Positions 1 through 9,024 of a stretch of DNA of 64,000 nt are shown here, one piece after another. The notes beneath the pieces were generated by a model. It was not told the DNA's origin, did not search any database, and saw nothing but the letters and a program-made list of their open reading frames with translations. Position 1 is the first letter of the stretch. Each line of letters opens with the position of its first letter. This DNA comes from Portibacter marinus (GTDB lineage: Bacteria; Bacteroidota; Bacteroidia; Chitinophagales; Saprospiraceae): the NCBI RefSeq assembly GCF_021533195.1, contig NZ_JAJNKB010000001.1:62001-126000 (forward strand), written 5' to 3'. Both the position numbers and the translations under genes were made by a program.

Positions 1-1031
1 ACATCATCATCCATCAAATGCGCCGTCGTATTTTCTTCATGAGAGTATTGGAAAACACCCAATCGTTCAAACTGCATCTCCTGGACAAAATCACACAAAT
101 CTTCAAAATCTTCCTCAGTTTCACCCGGAAATCCCACTAACATTGTTGTCCTAATGGTGATATCCGGGATAATAGACCTGATATCATTGATCAATTTAGT
201 GGTCTCCTCGCGTGTCACTTGCCTTTTCATAGCTGCCAAAACATTGTCAGCTGCATGTTGTAGAGGAATATCCAGATAATTACAAACCTTCGGTTGGCGT
301 TTCATGGTGTGAATGATGTCCAAAGGAAATTTACTGGGGTAAGCATAATGTAACCTGATCCACTCAATGCCATCTACTTCACATAAAGCATCAAGCAATT
401 GAGGTAAAGCTCTCTCTTTATAGATATCAAGACCATAATAGGTCAGTTCCTGTGCAATCAAAATCAACTCTTTGACTCCGATCCTCGCCAAATTCCTGGC
501 TTGAGCAACCAGATGCTCTATGGGTTGAGAAATGTGTTTTCCTCGCATCAGCGGAATGGCACAAAAACTACATTTTCGATTGCAACCTTCCGATATTTTA
601 AGATACGCAAAATGCTGCGGAGTGGTCGTCACTCTTTCTCCTATCAACTCATGTTTGTAGTCAGCATTTAATTTTGCCAATAAACCCGGCAACTCCATTG
701 TACCGAAATAAGCGTCTACTTCTGGTATTTCTGCCTCCAGGTCATCCTTATACCTCTGTGAAAGACAACCGGTAACATAAAGTTTTTCGATATTTCCTGC
801 CTTTTTCTCCTCAGCATAACTTAAGATGGTGTTGACACTCTCTTCCTTGGCAAGGTCAATGAATCCACAGGTATTCACAATAACAATATCTGATCCCTCA
901 TCTGTTTCATGACTCACCTCAAAATCATTTCCCCTCAATTGTGTAATGATATTTTCTGAATCAACCAGATTCTTGCTACATCCTAAGGTCACCACATTGA
1001 CCTTCTCTTTTCGTAACGTTTTCGTTTTCAT
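1..1031 (-). CDS. rimO: Ribosomal protein S12 methylthiotransferase RimO (3' part cut by window edge)
   Basis: Radical SAM methylthiotransferase that modifies an aspartate of ribosomal protein S12 using two iron-sulfur clusters. The reading frame is open to base 1, so about 343 N-terminal residues are visible and the C-terminal TRAM domain is outside the window. The N-terminal MTTase domain has its three cysteines (about C18, C55 in NTCGFIDLAKEES, C89 in TGCLSQRY); the NTCGFI..A..ES form is typical of RimO rather than MiaB. The radical SAM triad is CNRKCSFC (C150, C154, C157). The ATG at 1031 lies 5 bases after a perfect -7 box (1037-1044), so the transcript is probably leaderless. Divergent from the outer-membrane gene at 1130. 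Confidence 0.93.
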   Translation of the reverse strand, partial: MKTKTLRKEKVNVVTLGCSKNLVDSENIITQLRGNDFEVSHETDEGSDIVIVNTCGFIDLAKEESVNTILSYAEEKKAGNIEKLYVTGCLSQRYKDDLEAEIPEVDAYFGTMELPGLLAKLNADYKHELIGERVTTTPQHFAYLKISEGCNRKCSFCAIPLMRGKHISQPIEHLVAQARNLARIGVKELILIAQELTYYGLDIYKERALPQLLDALCEVDGIEWIRLHYAYPSKFPLDIIHTMKRQPKVCNYLDIPLQHAADNVLAAMKRQVTREETTKLINDIRSIIPDITIRTTMLVGFPGETEEDFEDLCDFVQEMQFERLGVFQYSHEENTTAHLMDDD

Positions 1032-1036
1032 CGCCG

Positions 1037-1044
1037 CAAATATA
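1037..1044 (-). promoter_or_regulatory. -7 promoter element of rimO
   Basis: TATATTTG on the minus strand matches the Bacteroidota -7 consensus TANNTTTG exactly. It ends 5 bases before the rimO ATG. No clear -33 TTTG is seen at the usual spacing. Confidence 0.6.
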
Positions 1045-1062
1045 GGTATACCAACATGAAAC

Positions 1063-1109
1063 ATTGTCTAATTGTTAAACGTTTAGCATTTCTTTAAATG
1101 ATTGTCTAA
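1063..1109. repeat. Short direct repeat and palindrome in the rimO / 1130 divergent region
   Basis: ATTGTCTAA occurs at 1063-1071 and again at 1101-1109, and the 10-base perfect palindrome TAAACGTTTA lies between them at 1076-1085. Position between divergent starts fits a regulator-binding region, but this is only inference. Confidence 0.3.
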
Positions 1110-1129
1110 ACTTATTACGTTAAAGAGAT

Positions 1130-1813
1130 ATGAAATCCTTCGTCATTGGCTTCTTGTTATTTTTAGCTTATCCTTGTTTTTCACAACTTGGTATTCATTC
1201 AAGGTATCAAAGGATTAACGCCGAATTATGGAATATGTGGACCAATGAGGAACAATTGTTTACTAATGGCTATGAAATAGGATTAGATTACTGGTTTAGA
1301 CTAAAGAATTACAGGATTGAATTTCTTCCAGAAATCTATGCCTTTCGTTCGACGACGTCTTCAGAACGCTCGACATTTAGATTCTCGTCGTTGGGTTTGG
1401 CAGCCAATGCACATTTTTATATTCTAGATTTTATTGGAGATTGCGATTGCCCCACATTTTCTAAAGATGGTAATTTATTTACGAAAGGCTTTTACTTATC
1501 AATAGCCCCTTTACTTGAATATCAGAACAAACAGGTCATAAGTGGCGATCCGATGATTGCGGACTTTCAGAATTTCGGTTATGGCGCAACTATTGGAGCC
1601 GGAGTAGATTTTGGTGTGAATGACCTCATTACAATCACGCCGTACGTAAGATTTAAATTTTTACCCGGGAGCAAATGGGATACTTTGGCCCTGGAGCGAG
1701 CAGTTGCAGGACAGGATGAAACTGTCACCTCCTTAAGTTTTTTCCAATTTGGATTGCGATTGGGCTTCAGACCAGACTATGTGCGAGAGCAAAACAAGTA
1801 CGGCTTCAGGTAG
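1130..1813 (+). CDS. Secreted outer-membrane beta-barrel-like protein, unknown function
   Basis: 227 residues. Residues 1-18 form a signal peptide (MKSFVIGFLLFLAYPCFS). The rest alternates short amphipathic strands (for example GYEIGLDYWFRL, GFYLSIAPLLEY, YGATIGAGVDFG, FFQFGLRLGF near the end), as in small porin-like outer-membrane proteins of Bacteroidota. A C-D-C pair near residue 104 could form a disulfide or is incidental. There is no recognisable catalytic motif. The 3' end overlaps the convergent TrmH-like gene by 8 bases. The family was not recognised; a barrel is inferred from strand pattern and signal peptide only. Confidence 0.65.
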   Translation: MKSFVIGFLLFLAYPCFSQLGIHSRYQRINAELWNMWTNEEQLFTNGYEIGLDYWFRLKNYRIEFLPEIYAFRSTTSSERSTFRFSSLGLAANAHFYILDFIGDCDCPTFSKDGNLFTKGFYLSIAPLLEYQNKQVISGDPMIADFQNFGYGATIGAGVDFGVNDLITITPYVRFKFLPGSKWDTLALERAVAGQDETVTSLSFFQFGLRLGFRPDYVREQNKYGFR

Positions 1814-2345
1814 AAAGGGCCAGTGCAAATTGGTAGATGACAATTCCTGCGCATACCGATACATTTAAGGAATGCTTGGTACCAAACTGAGGTATTTCAA
1901 GAAAAGTATCGACCATTGGTAGAATTTTCTTACTCAATCCTTCGACCTCATTGCCAAAAATAATGGCATACTTTCTTTCTTTGTCAATGTTATATGAAGC
2001 TAAATTTTTAGAGGCGGTAGTTTGTTCAATTCCTATGATCGTATAACCCATTGATTTTTGGCTGTGTACTGCCTCTGAAATATCTTCCACATATTCCCAT
2101 TCCACCGATCGGTTAGCTCCAATGGCTGTCTTTAGAATCTTTTTATGCGGAGGAGTAGATGAAATGCCACATAGAATGACTTTTTCTACTAAAAAAGCAT
2201 CTGAAGTTCTAAAAACAGATCCTACATTTAAGCCCGATCTAAAGTTATCTACAAGAATGGTAACAGGTAGTTTTTCCAATTGCTTAAATTGGTCTACCCC
2301 TACCCTGCCAAGTTCTTCCAGTTTAAGTTTTCTTACATTTCCCAA
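1806..2345 (-). CDS. TrmH/SpoU-family RNA 2'-O-methyltransferase
   Basis: SPOUT-class methyltransferase acting on tRNA or rRNA ribose; the substrate cannot be told from sequence. Motif 1 is in DNFRSGLNVGSVFRTSDAF (N and R conserved), motif 2 is GNEVEGLS, and motif 3 is SLNVSVCAGIVIYQ, which together form the trefoil-knot SAM site. I chose the TTG at 2345, giving MGNVRKLKLEEL, because homologues typically begin MRKLKLEEL and because this start lies 10 bases after the pyrG stop. An ATG at 2417 would add 24 residues inside the end of pyrG with no family counterpart. Downstream of and probably cotranscribed with pyrG. Confidence 0.85.
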   Translation of the reverse strand: MGNVRKLKLEELGRVGVDQFKQLEKLPVTILVDNFRSGLNVGSVFRTSDAFLVEKVILCGISSTPPHKKILKTAIGANRSVEWEYVEDISEAVHSQKSMGYTIIGIEQTTASKNLASYNIDKERKYAIIFGNEVEGLSKKILPMVDTFLEIPQFGTKHSLNVSVCAGIVIYQFALALST

Positions 2346-2355
2346 GGCATGATCA

Positions 2356-4008
<1,653 letters not shown>

Positions 4009-4018
4009 TTACGGGACA

Positions 4019-4026
4019 CAAAGGTA
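4019..4026 (-). promoter_or_regulatory. -7 promoter element of pyrG
   Basis: TACCTTTG on the minus strand, an exact match to TANNTTTG, 25 bases before the pyrG ATG. Confidence 0.6.
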
Positions 4027-4068
4027 AGTTATACTATTTATCTTCGCGCATTAAGAACGTAAGAATTT

Positions 4069-4076
4069 TAAATTTG
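4069..4076 (+). promoter_or_regulatory. -7 promoter element of the MOSC gene
   Basis: TAAATTTG, an exact match to TANNTTTG, with 4 bases before the ATG at 4081. The transcription start expected from this box falls on the start codon. Confidence 0.6.
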
Positions 4077-4080
4077 TATC

Positions 4081-4866
4081 ATGGAGGTTAAAGACATTAT
4101 CATTTATCCCATTAAATCATTGGGCGGCATCTCAACCGGGCAAGCAAAATGTGAGCAGATGGGTTTTCAGTATGATAGGAGGATGATGCTTGTAGATCAG
4201 GAAGGAATATTTGTCACCCAACGTGATTTTCCTAAACTTTCAGGCATAGGTACTGAATGGTCTGAAGAGGGGTTTCGGTTTTATTTAAAGGGTGATCGAG
4301 AGGACTTCATAGAAATTAATCACGCATGTAACCTTACAAAGCCGATGCAGGTCCGGGTATGGAATCATGAATTTCAAGCTGATCAAGTCAGGGGCTTTGA
4401 TGATTGGTTTAGCAATATTATCGGTTCAAAAGTTCATCTGGTCAAAATGACCGAAAAAAGTGTAAGGCATAAATCCCTCAAAAAATCACCATCTCGCACT
4501 TTGCTCAGCATGGCAGACGGATATCCTTATTTGATCATTTCAGAAGCGTCATTAAGTGACTTGAATCAAAGGTTGAATGAGCCAGTTCTTATGAATCGCT
4601 TTAGGCCTAATCTTGTACTGGGAAATACAAGTCCTTATCAAGAAGAGGAGATGGACTATCTGGGGATTGGTGCAGCGAAACTGCGAATGATAAAGCCTTG
4701 TGCCAGATGCATTATGGTCAATATAGATCAGAAAACAAGTAAAAAATTAGTGGAGCCCTTGAAAACATTGTCATTATATAAGAAGCAGGGTAACAAAATC
4801 TATTTCGGGATGAATGCAGTGTGTGTTCAAGAAGGTATCATTAGAAAAGGGGATCTTGTTTCATAA
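4081..4866 (+). CDS. MOSC domain protein (YcbX/mARC-like)
   Basis: 261 residues with an N-terminal MOSC_N beta-barrel (about 1-120, beginning VKDIIIYPIKSLGG) and a C-terminal MOSC domain. The conserved KPCARC (205-210) includes the cysteine that, in mARC and YcbX, binds the molybdenum cofactor; MNRFRPNLVL (171-180) is also family-typical. Relatives reduce N-hydroxylated compounds, usually with a ferredoxin-type partner. The [2Fe-2S] domain fused to E. coli YcbX is absent here, so an external reductase would be needed. Single gene with its own probable leaderless promoter; the next gene starts 46 bases on. Confidence 0.85.
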   Translation: MEVKDIIIYPIKSLGGISTGQAKCEQMGFQYDRRMMLVDQEGIFVTQRDFPKLSGIGTEWSEEGFRFYLKGDREDFIEINHACNLTKPMQVRVWNHEFQADQVRGFDDWFSNIIGSKVHLVKMTEKSVRHKSLKKSPSRTLLSMADGYPYLIISEASLSDLNQRLNEPVLMNRFRPNLVLGNTSPYQEEEMDYLGIGAAKLRMIKPCARCIMVNIDQKTSKKLVEPLKTLSLYKKQGNKIYFGMNAVCVQEGIIRKGDLVS

Positions 4867-4912
4867 TTTTGATTAACTTTACACATACAATATATTTCTA
4901 ATATTTAAAGTG

Positions 4913-5641
4913 ATGGATTTAAAGAAAATAGTTGTCATTTTCATTTTGAGTTGCTCGATTTCTCAAATACAGGCTCAAAAAGTTTATCTATGGTTGGATG
5001 CAGGATTGAAAGGCTCTTACGGGCCTAACATGTTGGTCAATGCCGATGTCTTAAATGCATTTGATTACAGTCCTAAAATTAATGGATCCTACTCTTTCGG
5101 AGGTAAGTTTGGACTTAATTTTGGCGAATACTATGCCGTAACATTTGATGGCATGTATTCACAATTTAAGCAGCAGTTCACTTATACTGCTGATCAAACC
5201 TCTTCAGCCACGATCAATGAATACCGCTGGACTTCTTTTGATCTTTATCCACTTTTTAGATATAATCGTACAATCAACTATGTAGAGCTCGGACCCCGGA
5301 TTTCATGGCTGCAGCGGGCACAGCAATCTAATGCTGGTGCTCCCTTTACAGATATTTCAGGTGATTTCCTGGATTTGAGTTACTCCGCCGTTTTGGGTTT
5401 CGGGTGGTATGCTTTTGGCGATGATGCCTTTACAGCCATAGTCGGTGTGCGAATGGGTTACACACTTCCAGATTTTGTATCCGAACAGGGAAAAGCCAAT
5501 AATCAAATTGACCTGGGACTTGTAGAAGGAAACGCATCCACTAATCCCGCATTCGTCCATTTGGTATTTGAACTGAATTGGGGTATCGGATATTACGCTA
5601 AAACGGTTTGTGGTGGTCGATCAAGATTCTTTAGGTTTTAA
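4913..5641 (+). CDS. Outer-membrane beta-barrel-like protein, unknown function
   Basis: 242 residues from the ATG at 4913 (a GTG lies directly before it at 4910). Residues 1-22 are a signal peptide ending IQAQ. The mature part has alternating aromatic strands (YSFGGKFGLNFGEYYAVTFDGMYSQ in pieces, LVFELNWGIGYY near the end) consistent with an OmpA-barrel-like or porin-like fold. A lone C-terminal tail (CGGRSRFFRF) follows. No conserved catalytic residues are seen. A near-consensus box TAACTTTA (4874-4881) lies upstream. Function unknown. Confidence 0.65.
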   Translation: MDLKKIVVIFILSCSISQIQAQKVYLWLDAGLKGSYGPNMLVNADVLNAFDYSPKINGSYSFGGKFGLNFGEYYAVTFDGMYSQFKQQFTYTADQTSSATINEYRWTSFDLYPLFRYNRTINYVELGPRISWLQRAQQSNAGAPFTDISGDFLDLSYSAVLGFGWYAFGDDAFTAIVGVRMGYTLPDFVSEQGKANNQIDLGLVEGNASTNPAFVHLVFELNWGIGYYAKTVCGGRSRFFRF

Positions 5642-5776
5642 AGAAGTCGGTATTTTTTTAGGTCAATGGCCTTTTCAGCCTTTAATTCTGAATGTCTTCG
5701 AATTGGACTATTAAACCTTGATTTAGAACTTACTTTCCATCAAAGGCGTTGTTAATTTAACAGTAATTATATTCAG

Positions 5777-6025
5777 ATGAAAAATCCTTATCAGCCAGTC
5801 GATTGTAATTTTATAGATCAAGTAGAAATTATGGCCACCAGAAAATTAATGGTCAATATTGCATTTCTCCACGATGATCAAATTAAAACGATTTATGCCC
5901 AAATCAAAACCTGGTTCACAAAAGAGAAAGTGGAATATCTGGAAACTCAGGATGGAATGGTGTTCAGAATGGATGAGATCATAGAAATCAATGGAGTCAC
6001 CAATATTCAATCATGTACTTTCTAG
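5777..6025 (+). CDS. Rof-like Rho-binding antiterminator
   Basis: 82 residues resembling E. coli Rof/YaeO, a small Sm-like barrel protein that binds the Rho hexamer and inhibits Rho-dependent termination. Matching features are the opening PYQPVDC (E. coli YQPINC), the following D-x-V/L-E-x-A segment, a central KxxVEYL and the R-x-D-x-I near residues 68-73. The similarity is from recall of the family pattern, not a search. It is a single-gene unit whose stop codon region overlaps the convergent small gene at 6022 by 4 bases. No perfect promoter box is visible. Confidence 0.7.
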   Translation: MKNPYQPVDCNFIDQVEIMATRKLMVNIAFLHDDQIKTIYAQIKTWFTKEKVEYLETQDGMVFRMDEIIEINGVTNIQSCTF

Positions 6026-6255
6026 TCTTTGTCCGGATTGACGGTTTCGAAAGATATGATACTAATAGGTTCTCCCCACATATGTATATTCATGGCGTCC
6101 GATTTCTTTGCGCGACACTCTACATTCTCACCATCGAATTTTAATTGCTCAGGCATATTGACAGGCAGATATTCCTTTCCGTTATTATCGATAATGCCCC
6201 AAAAACCCGTGCCTATATTGATGTATTTGGCCTTGCCTTCTATTTTGAAACTCAT
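6022..6255 (-). CDS. Small conserved protein, OB/beta-barrel-like
   Basis: 77 residues with no signal peptide. The core is GTGFWGIIDNNGKEYLPVN then C..KKSDAMNIHMWG.PISII. This W-G-I..G..Y.P.N.P....DG..V / IHMWG pattern recurs in small domains of Bacteria and Archaea, sometimes lipoproteins, and looks like a small beta-barrel. Its ATG overlaps the stop of the S24 regulator (ATGA, 6252-6255), so the two are translationally coupled. No function is assigned. Confidence 0.6.
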   Translation of the reverse strand: MSFKIEGKAKYINIGTGFWGIIDNNGKEYLPVNMPEQLKFDGENVECRAKKSDAMNIHMWGEPISIISFETVNPDKD

Positions 6256-7094
6256 ACTCTCGATCTGTTTTGTTTAAGAAGTTTCTGAATTGTAAGGTTC
6301 AAGTTACTAATTACTTGGGATTGTTCTGTTATAGTCTGCTTAAGGGTTTCTACATCTTCGCTAAATCCATTCCTCATATTAGATGGGCTGGGCATGAATG
6401 GACTAATTTTGACTTTCACATACCAAATTTCTATGACATCGTTTATTGCAATTTCCCTATCGTCATAATAGGAGTTATCTGAAATGAGAGTTAATGACCC
6501 TTTGGTACTTATATTATTTTTAACCCTTTTGACGACTACATCATTTCTGGTGATGATGACGTAAACGTACCCATTCTTAACGGAGGTAGACCACTGATCC
6601 TGTTCCATAAATCGGCAAACAATCTTATCGCCTTCAAAAAGTGATGGTTCCATGCTGTCACCTGAAACAGAAAACGATCGGAAAGTACCTCGGCTCTGCG
6701 AAAATTCAGGAAGGCTATAAGTCTCAAGTTCAGTGAAAAATTCTGGATCCATGATCAAGTCTCCATACCCGGCCTGCGCAGGAATAGGCACATGCACTAT
6801 CTTTTCGTCCTGTGCATTGTCTGTAACTACAGTCAACACATAATCCCTGGATTGCTTTTCATTGGCAAACATATCTCCTTCGCCCAACAATAGAAAATTG
6901 GGATTAAGCTTAAACCGCTCTATCGCTTTTCTTAATACTTCCAGCGTCACATCCCTCCTACCCTTCACTATTTCGCTTAAACTTTGTGGAAGGTAGTCCA
7001 GTGAAATCGCAAATTGCCTGCTGGACCTCACCATATTCATGGCGAGAATTCGATCATGGCACTTTATAAATCGCTCAGTTACAACACTATTCAT
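6252..7094 (-). CDS. S24/LexA-like transcriptional repressor
   Basis: 280 residues. N-terminal helix-turn-helix of XRE type (about 10-70, SLDYLPQSLSEIVKGRRDVT), linker with AQAGYGD (106-112) where CI/LexA-type proteins cleave themselves, then an S24 peptidase domain with Ser147 in SGDSMEP and Lys189 in VVVKRV as the Ser-Lys dyad. A short coiled tail (about 250-275) follows. Such proteins repress stress or phage genes and self-cleave on RecA activation, but some family members only keep the fold. The operon partner is the small gene at 6022. No phage genes are nearby, so a host regulator is more likely than a prophage relic. Confidence 0.85.
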   Translation of the reverse strand: MNSVVTERFIKCHDRILAMNMVRSSRQFAISLDYLPQSLSEIVKGRRDVTLEVLRKAIERFKLNPNFLLLGEGDMFANEKQSRDYVLTVVTDNAQDEKIVHVPIPAQAGYGDLIMDPEFFTELETYSLPEFSQSRGTFRSFSVSGDSMEPSLFEGDKIVCRFMEQDQWSTSVKNGYVYVIITRNDVVVKRVKNNISTKGSLTLISDNSYYDDREIAINDVIEIWYVKVKISPFMPSPSNMRNGFSEDVETLKQTITEQSQVISNLNLTIQKLLKQNRSRV

Positions 7095-7155
7095 ATTAAT
7101 ATATTCTATAATCCCAAAAATAGGAAAATAATATATATAAATATTGATTAATATG
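7092..7155 (-). promoter_or_regulatory. Promoter and possible autoregulatory operator of the S24 repressor
   Basis: TATTTTTG on the minus strand (7115-7122) matches TANNTTTG, 20 bases before the ATG at 7094. A perfect 9-base inverted repeat, CATATTAAT at 7092-7100 and ATTAATATG at 7147-7155, brackets the box and overlaps the start codon. This is a plausible operator pair for autorepression, inferred from position only. Confidence 0.4.
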
Positions 7156-7195
7156 TTTTATTTCAGCAAATTAATGATAGAACCCTTGAGAATTT

Positions 7196-7543
7196 CTAGT
7201 CTTCGTCGGTTATCAAGCCGGTCGACTGGCCAAAAAAATGAACGAAACTCCTAAATTGATTAGAAAGTTCTGCATTCTGAGTAGCCTTAAAATAAGTGTC
7301 TGCCAGCCCACGCAATGTCTGAAACATAAACCGATCCATCTCCTCTACTTGCATGCTCTTGGTCCAGAGGTCCAGTTTGATCGTGTCTAATTGATCCTCA
7401 TCAAATAGTGACATTAACATGGCTTTGCAGGGCTCATAGGTATTGGCTCCATCCTCCGATTTCCAATGGATTTCTGTCGGTATATTCTCCTGATCTAATC
7501 CTATCCTTACAAAAACTGTAGATTGTTTTTTCACTTCGCTCAT
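7196..7543 (-). CDS. gldC: Gliding motility protein GldC
   Basis: 115 residues, the usual GldC length. Recognisable segments are VRIGLDQENIPTEIHW, the E.CKAMLMSLFD segment, LDLWTKSMQVEEMDRF and QTLRGLADTYFKATQN, all matching GldC of gliding Bacteroidota. GldC is a small protein that supports gliding motility in Flavobacterium johnsoniae, probably by assisting GldB. Here it follows a TraB/GumN gene with a 4-base overlap (start 7543, TraB stop 7540). gldB is not in the window. Presence of GldC agrees with the T9SS sorting domain found at 56222. Confidence 0.85.
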   Translation of the reverse strand: MSEVKKQSTVFVRIGLDQENIPTEIHWKSEDGANTYEPCKAMLMSLFDEDQLDTIKLDLWTKSMQVEEMDRFMFQTLRGLADTYFKATQNAELSNQFRSFVHFFGQSTGLITDED

Positions 7544-8319
7544 ATTGCTTCTAATTTCCAGTTATTATTTTTTAGCAAGACTAAAATACCATAATTACCA
7601 GCCAAATGACCAGCACCTACAGCACAAAACAAACTTCTTGATTCAGAAATTTGATCAAATCTTGCTGCTATTTTCTTATTTCGGTTCTTCAATAATATGT
7701 GCTTGTACTTGCCAAGCGATTGTTTGCCATTCTTGTATAGTTTCTGTATCTGCTCTTCTTCATACCACATCGACATTCTAAAAATGTTTTTTCGATACTT
7801 ACCTGTATTCCTGGCCAGGTCTTTCAGCATTTTTATTTGGTCACTAAGCGAAATATTATGAAGTATTTTTCTTTGTGATTCAAAGGTCTCCATACCCTTT
7901 AATTTTTTGTCTAAAGACTTTGCATACTTCCAAAGATAGACATCCAATGGCAAATTATATTCCTGAGAAAGAATAGCTTCACCTATGAAATTAACCAGGA
8001 CCATTGGTAAGAACCTGTCAAACAATTGAAGGTCTATGCTAAATGATTTAATCAGTTGATTTCGGATTCTCTCAAACTTTTTCTTACTTAATATATCAGA
8101 TATCTTCCCACCTTCAGGTATGAATAAATGTTCATTGGCAGCATGAGACTGTACCTCGTCTAAATGATATTCTGCAGCAAAAACATCAACGTCTTCTAAT
8201 ATCCGCTTGACTTGTTCTATCCTTTGAAAAGCTGCTTGACTTTTTACATGCATGGTGCCAAAAAGGAAAGAGGTATGGTGGTTTTCCTTTTGTAATTTCC
8301 ATAGCAGAGATTGCTTCAT
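7540..8319 (-). CDS. TraB/GumN family protein
   Basis: 259 residues. The opening WKLQKENHHTSFLFGTMHV (GT.H motif) and the closing GAGHLAGNYGI (GxxH) are the two conserved metal-binding-type motifs of the TraB/PrgY/GumN superfamily, related to the Tiki metalloproteases. No signal peptide or membrane segment is seen, so it is probably cytoplasmic. It is the first gene of the traB-gldC pair, translationally coupled to gldC. A hairpin terminator of the upstream lrp lies just before it, so it must have its own promoter, which I cannot pinpoint. Function is unknown for bacterial chromosomal members. Confidence 0.8.
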   Translation of the reverse strand: MKQSLLWKLQKENHHTSFLFGTMHVKSQAAFQRIEQVKRILEDVDVFAAEYHLDEVQSHAANEHLFIPEGGKISDILSKKKFERIRNQLIKSFSIDLQLFDRFLPMVLVNFIGEAILSQEYNLPLDVYLWKYAKSLDKKLKGMETFESQRKILHNISLSDQIKMLKDLARNTGKYRKNIFRMSMWYEEEQIQKLYKNGKQSLGKYKHILLKNRNKKIAARFDQISESRSLFCAVGAGHLAGNYGILVLLKNNNWKLEAI

Positions 8320-8336
8320 CGCAGCATATTATAGAA

Positions 8337-8367
8337 AAGGAGAGACTTTATCAAAAAGCCTCTCCTT
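8337..8367 (-). terminator. Hairpin terminator after lrp
   Basis: AAGGAGAG (8337-8344) pairs with CTCTCCTT (8360-8367); CTTT/AAAG extends the stem past one mismatch, leaving a 5-base loop. On the minus strand the stem is followed by a short T-rich tail. It lies between the lrp stop (8389) and the TraB start (8319). Confidence 0.65.
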
Positions 8368-8388
8368 CTGAATGATTATTTATTTTAC

Positions 8389-8865
8389 TTATTCGTACTG
8401 AAACGGTAGAACTTTGTCTTTTTTAACCTTTGATAAAGTCATCAATGTCTTAATTCGCTCTATTTCCTCTATTTGCGAAAGTGTTTTGAAAAGCAACTTT
8501 TCGTATGTGGGGAGATCTTTGCATACGATTTTCATCAAAAAGTCAGCTTCTCCCGTGATGATATAACACTCTGTCACTTCGTCAATACCTCGAATCTTTT
8601 CAAGAAAATTATCTAAGGCATTTTCTTTCTGCCATGCGAGATTTACCAATGCAAAAGTCCTTACATTTAATCCTATCGCTACGGCATCTACCTTTGCGTG
8701 GTAGGACTTGATTACACCTGATTGTTCTAACTTTTTCACCCGTTCCAAAGTTGGCGCTGGTGAAAGTCCGATTTTCTTAGAAAGATCAAGGTTGGTAATC
8801 TTACTATTTTCCTGAAGAAGCTTAATAATCAACAGGTCTATCTTATCTAATTTTATTTCCGACAT
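8389..8865 (-). CDS. Lrp/AsnC family transcriptional regulator
   Basis: 158 residues. N-terminal AsnC-type winged helix (about 5-60: LDKIDLLIIKLLQENSKITN then LSKKIGLSPAPTLERVKKLE) and a C-terminal RAM/ligand-binding alpha-beta domain (about 70-150; VTECYIITGEADFLMKIVCKD). These regulators respond to amino acids as dimers or octamers. It lies 160 bases downstream of a glutamate dehydrogenase gene on the same strand, which fits amino-acid control, though the actual target is not shown. A 7/8 box, TAAATTTT (8870-8877), sits 4 bases before the ATG. Confidence 0.92.
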   Translation of the reverse strand: MSEIKLDKIDLLIIKLLQENSKITNLDLSKKIGLSPAPTLERVKKLEQSGVIKSYHAKVDAVAIGLNVRTFALVNLAWQKENALDNFLEKIRGIDEVTECYIITGEADFLMKIVCKDLPTYEKLLFKTLSQIEEIERIKTLMTLSKVKKDKVLPFQYE

Positions 8866-9024
8866 TTTTAAAATTTACATTTTGTGTTAAAACTTTATTC
8901 TTAAAGAACGCAAAAATATAAAATATAATTTTTAATTACAGCAATTACTTATCAATTTTTATTTAATATGATTTATGTCAATTTCAAAACTCATTTTAAG
9001 GTCAATGCCTGATTTTTTCAAAAG

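Noticed and set aside
2122-2352. 76-residue plus-strand frame opposite the TrmH-like gene
   Set aside because: Fully antisense to a gene with clear family motifs; no start signal.
6252-7094. Prophage remnant around the S24 repressor
   Set aside because: Neighbours are host genes, and no integrase, structural gene or attachment repeat is seen.
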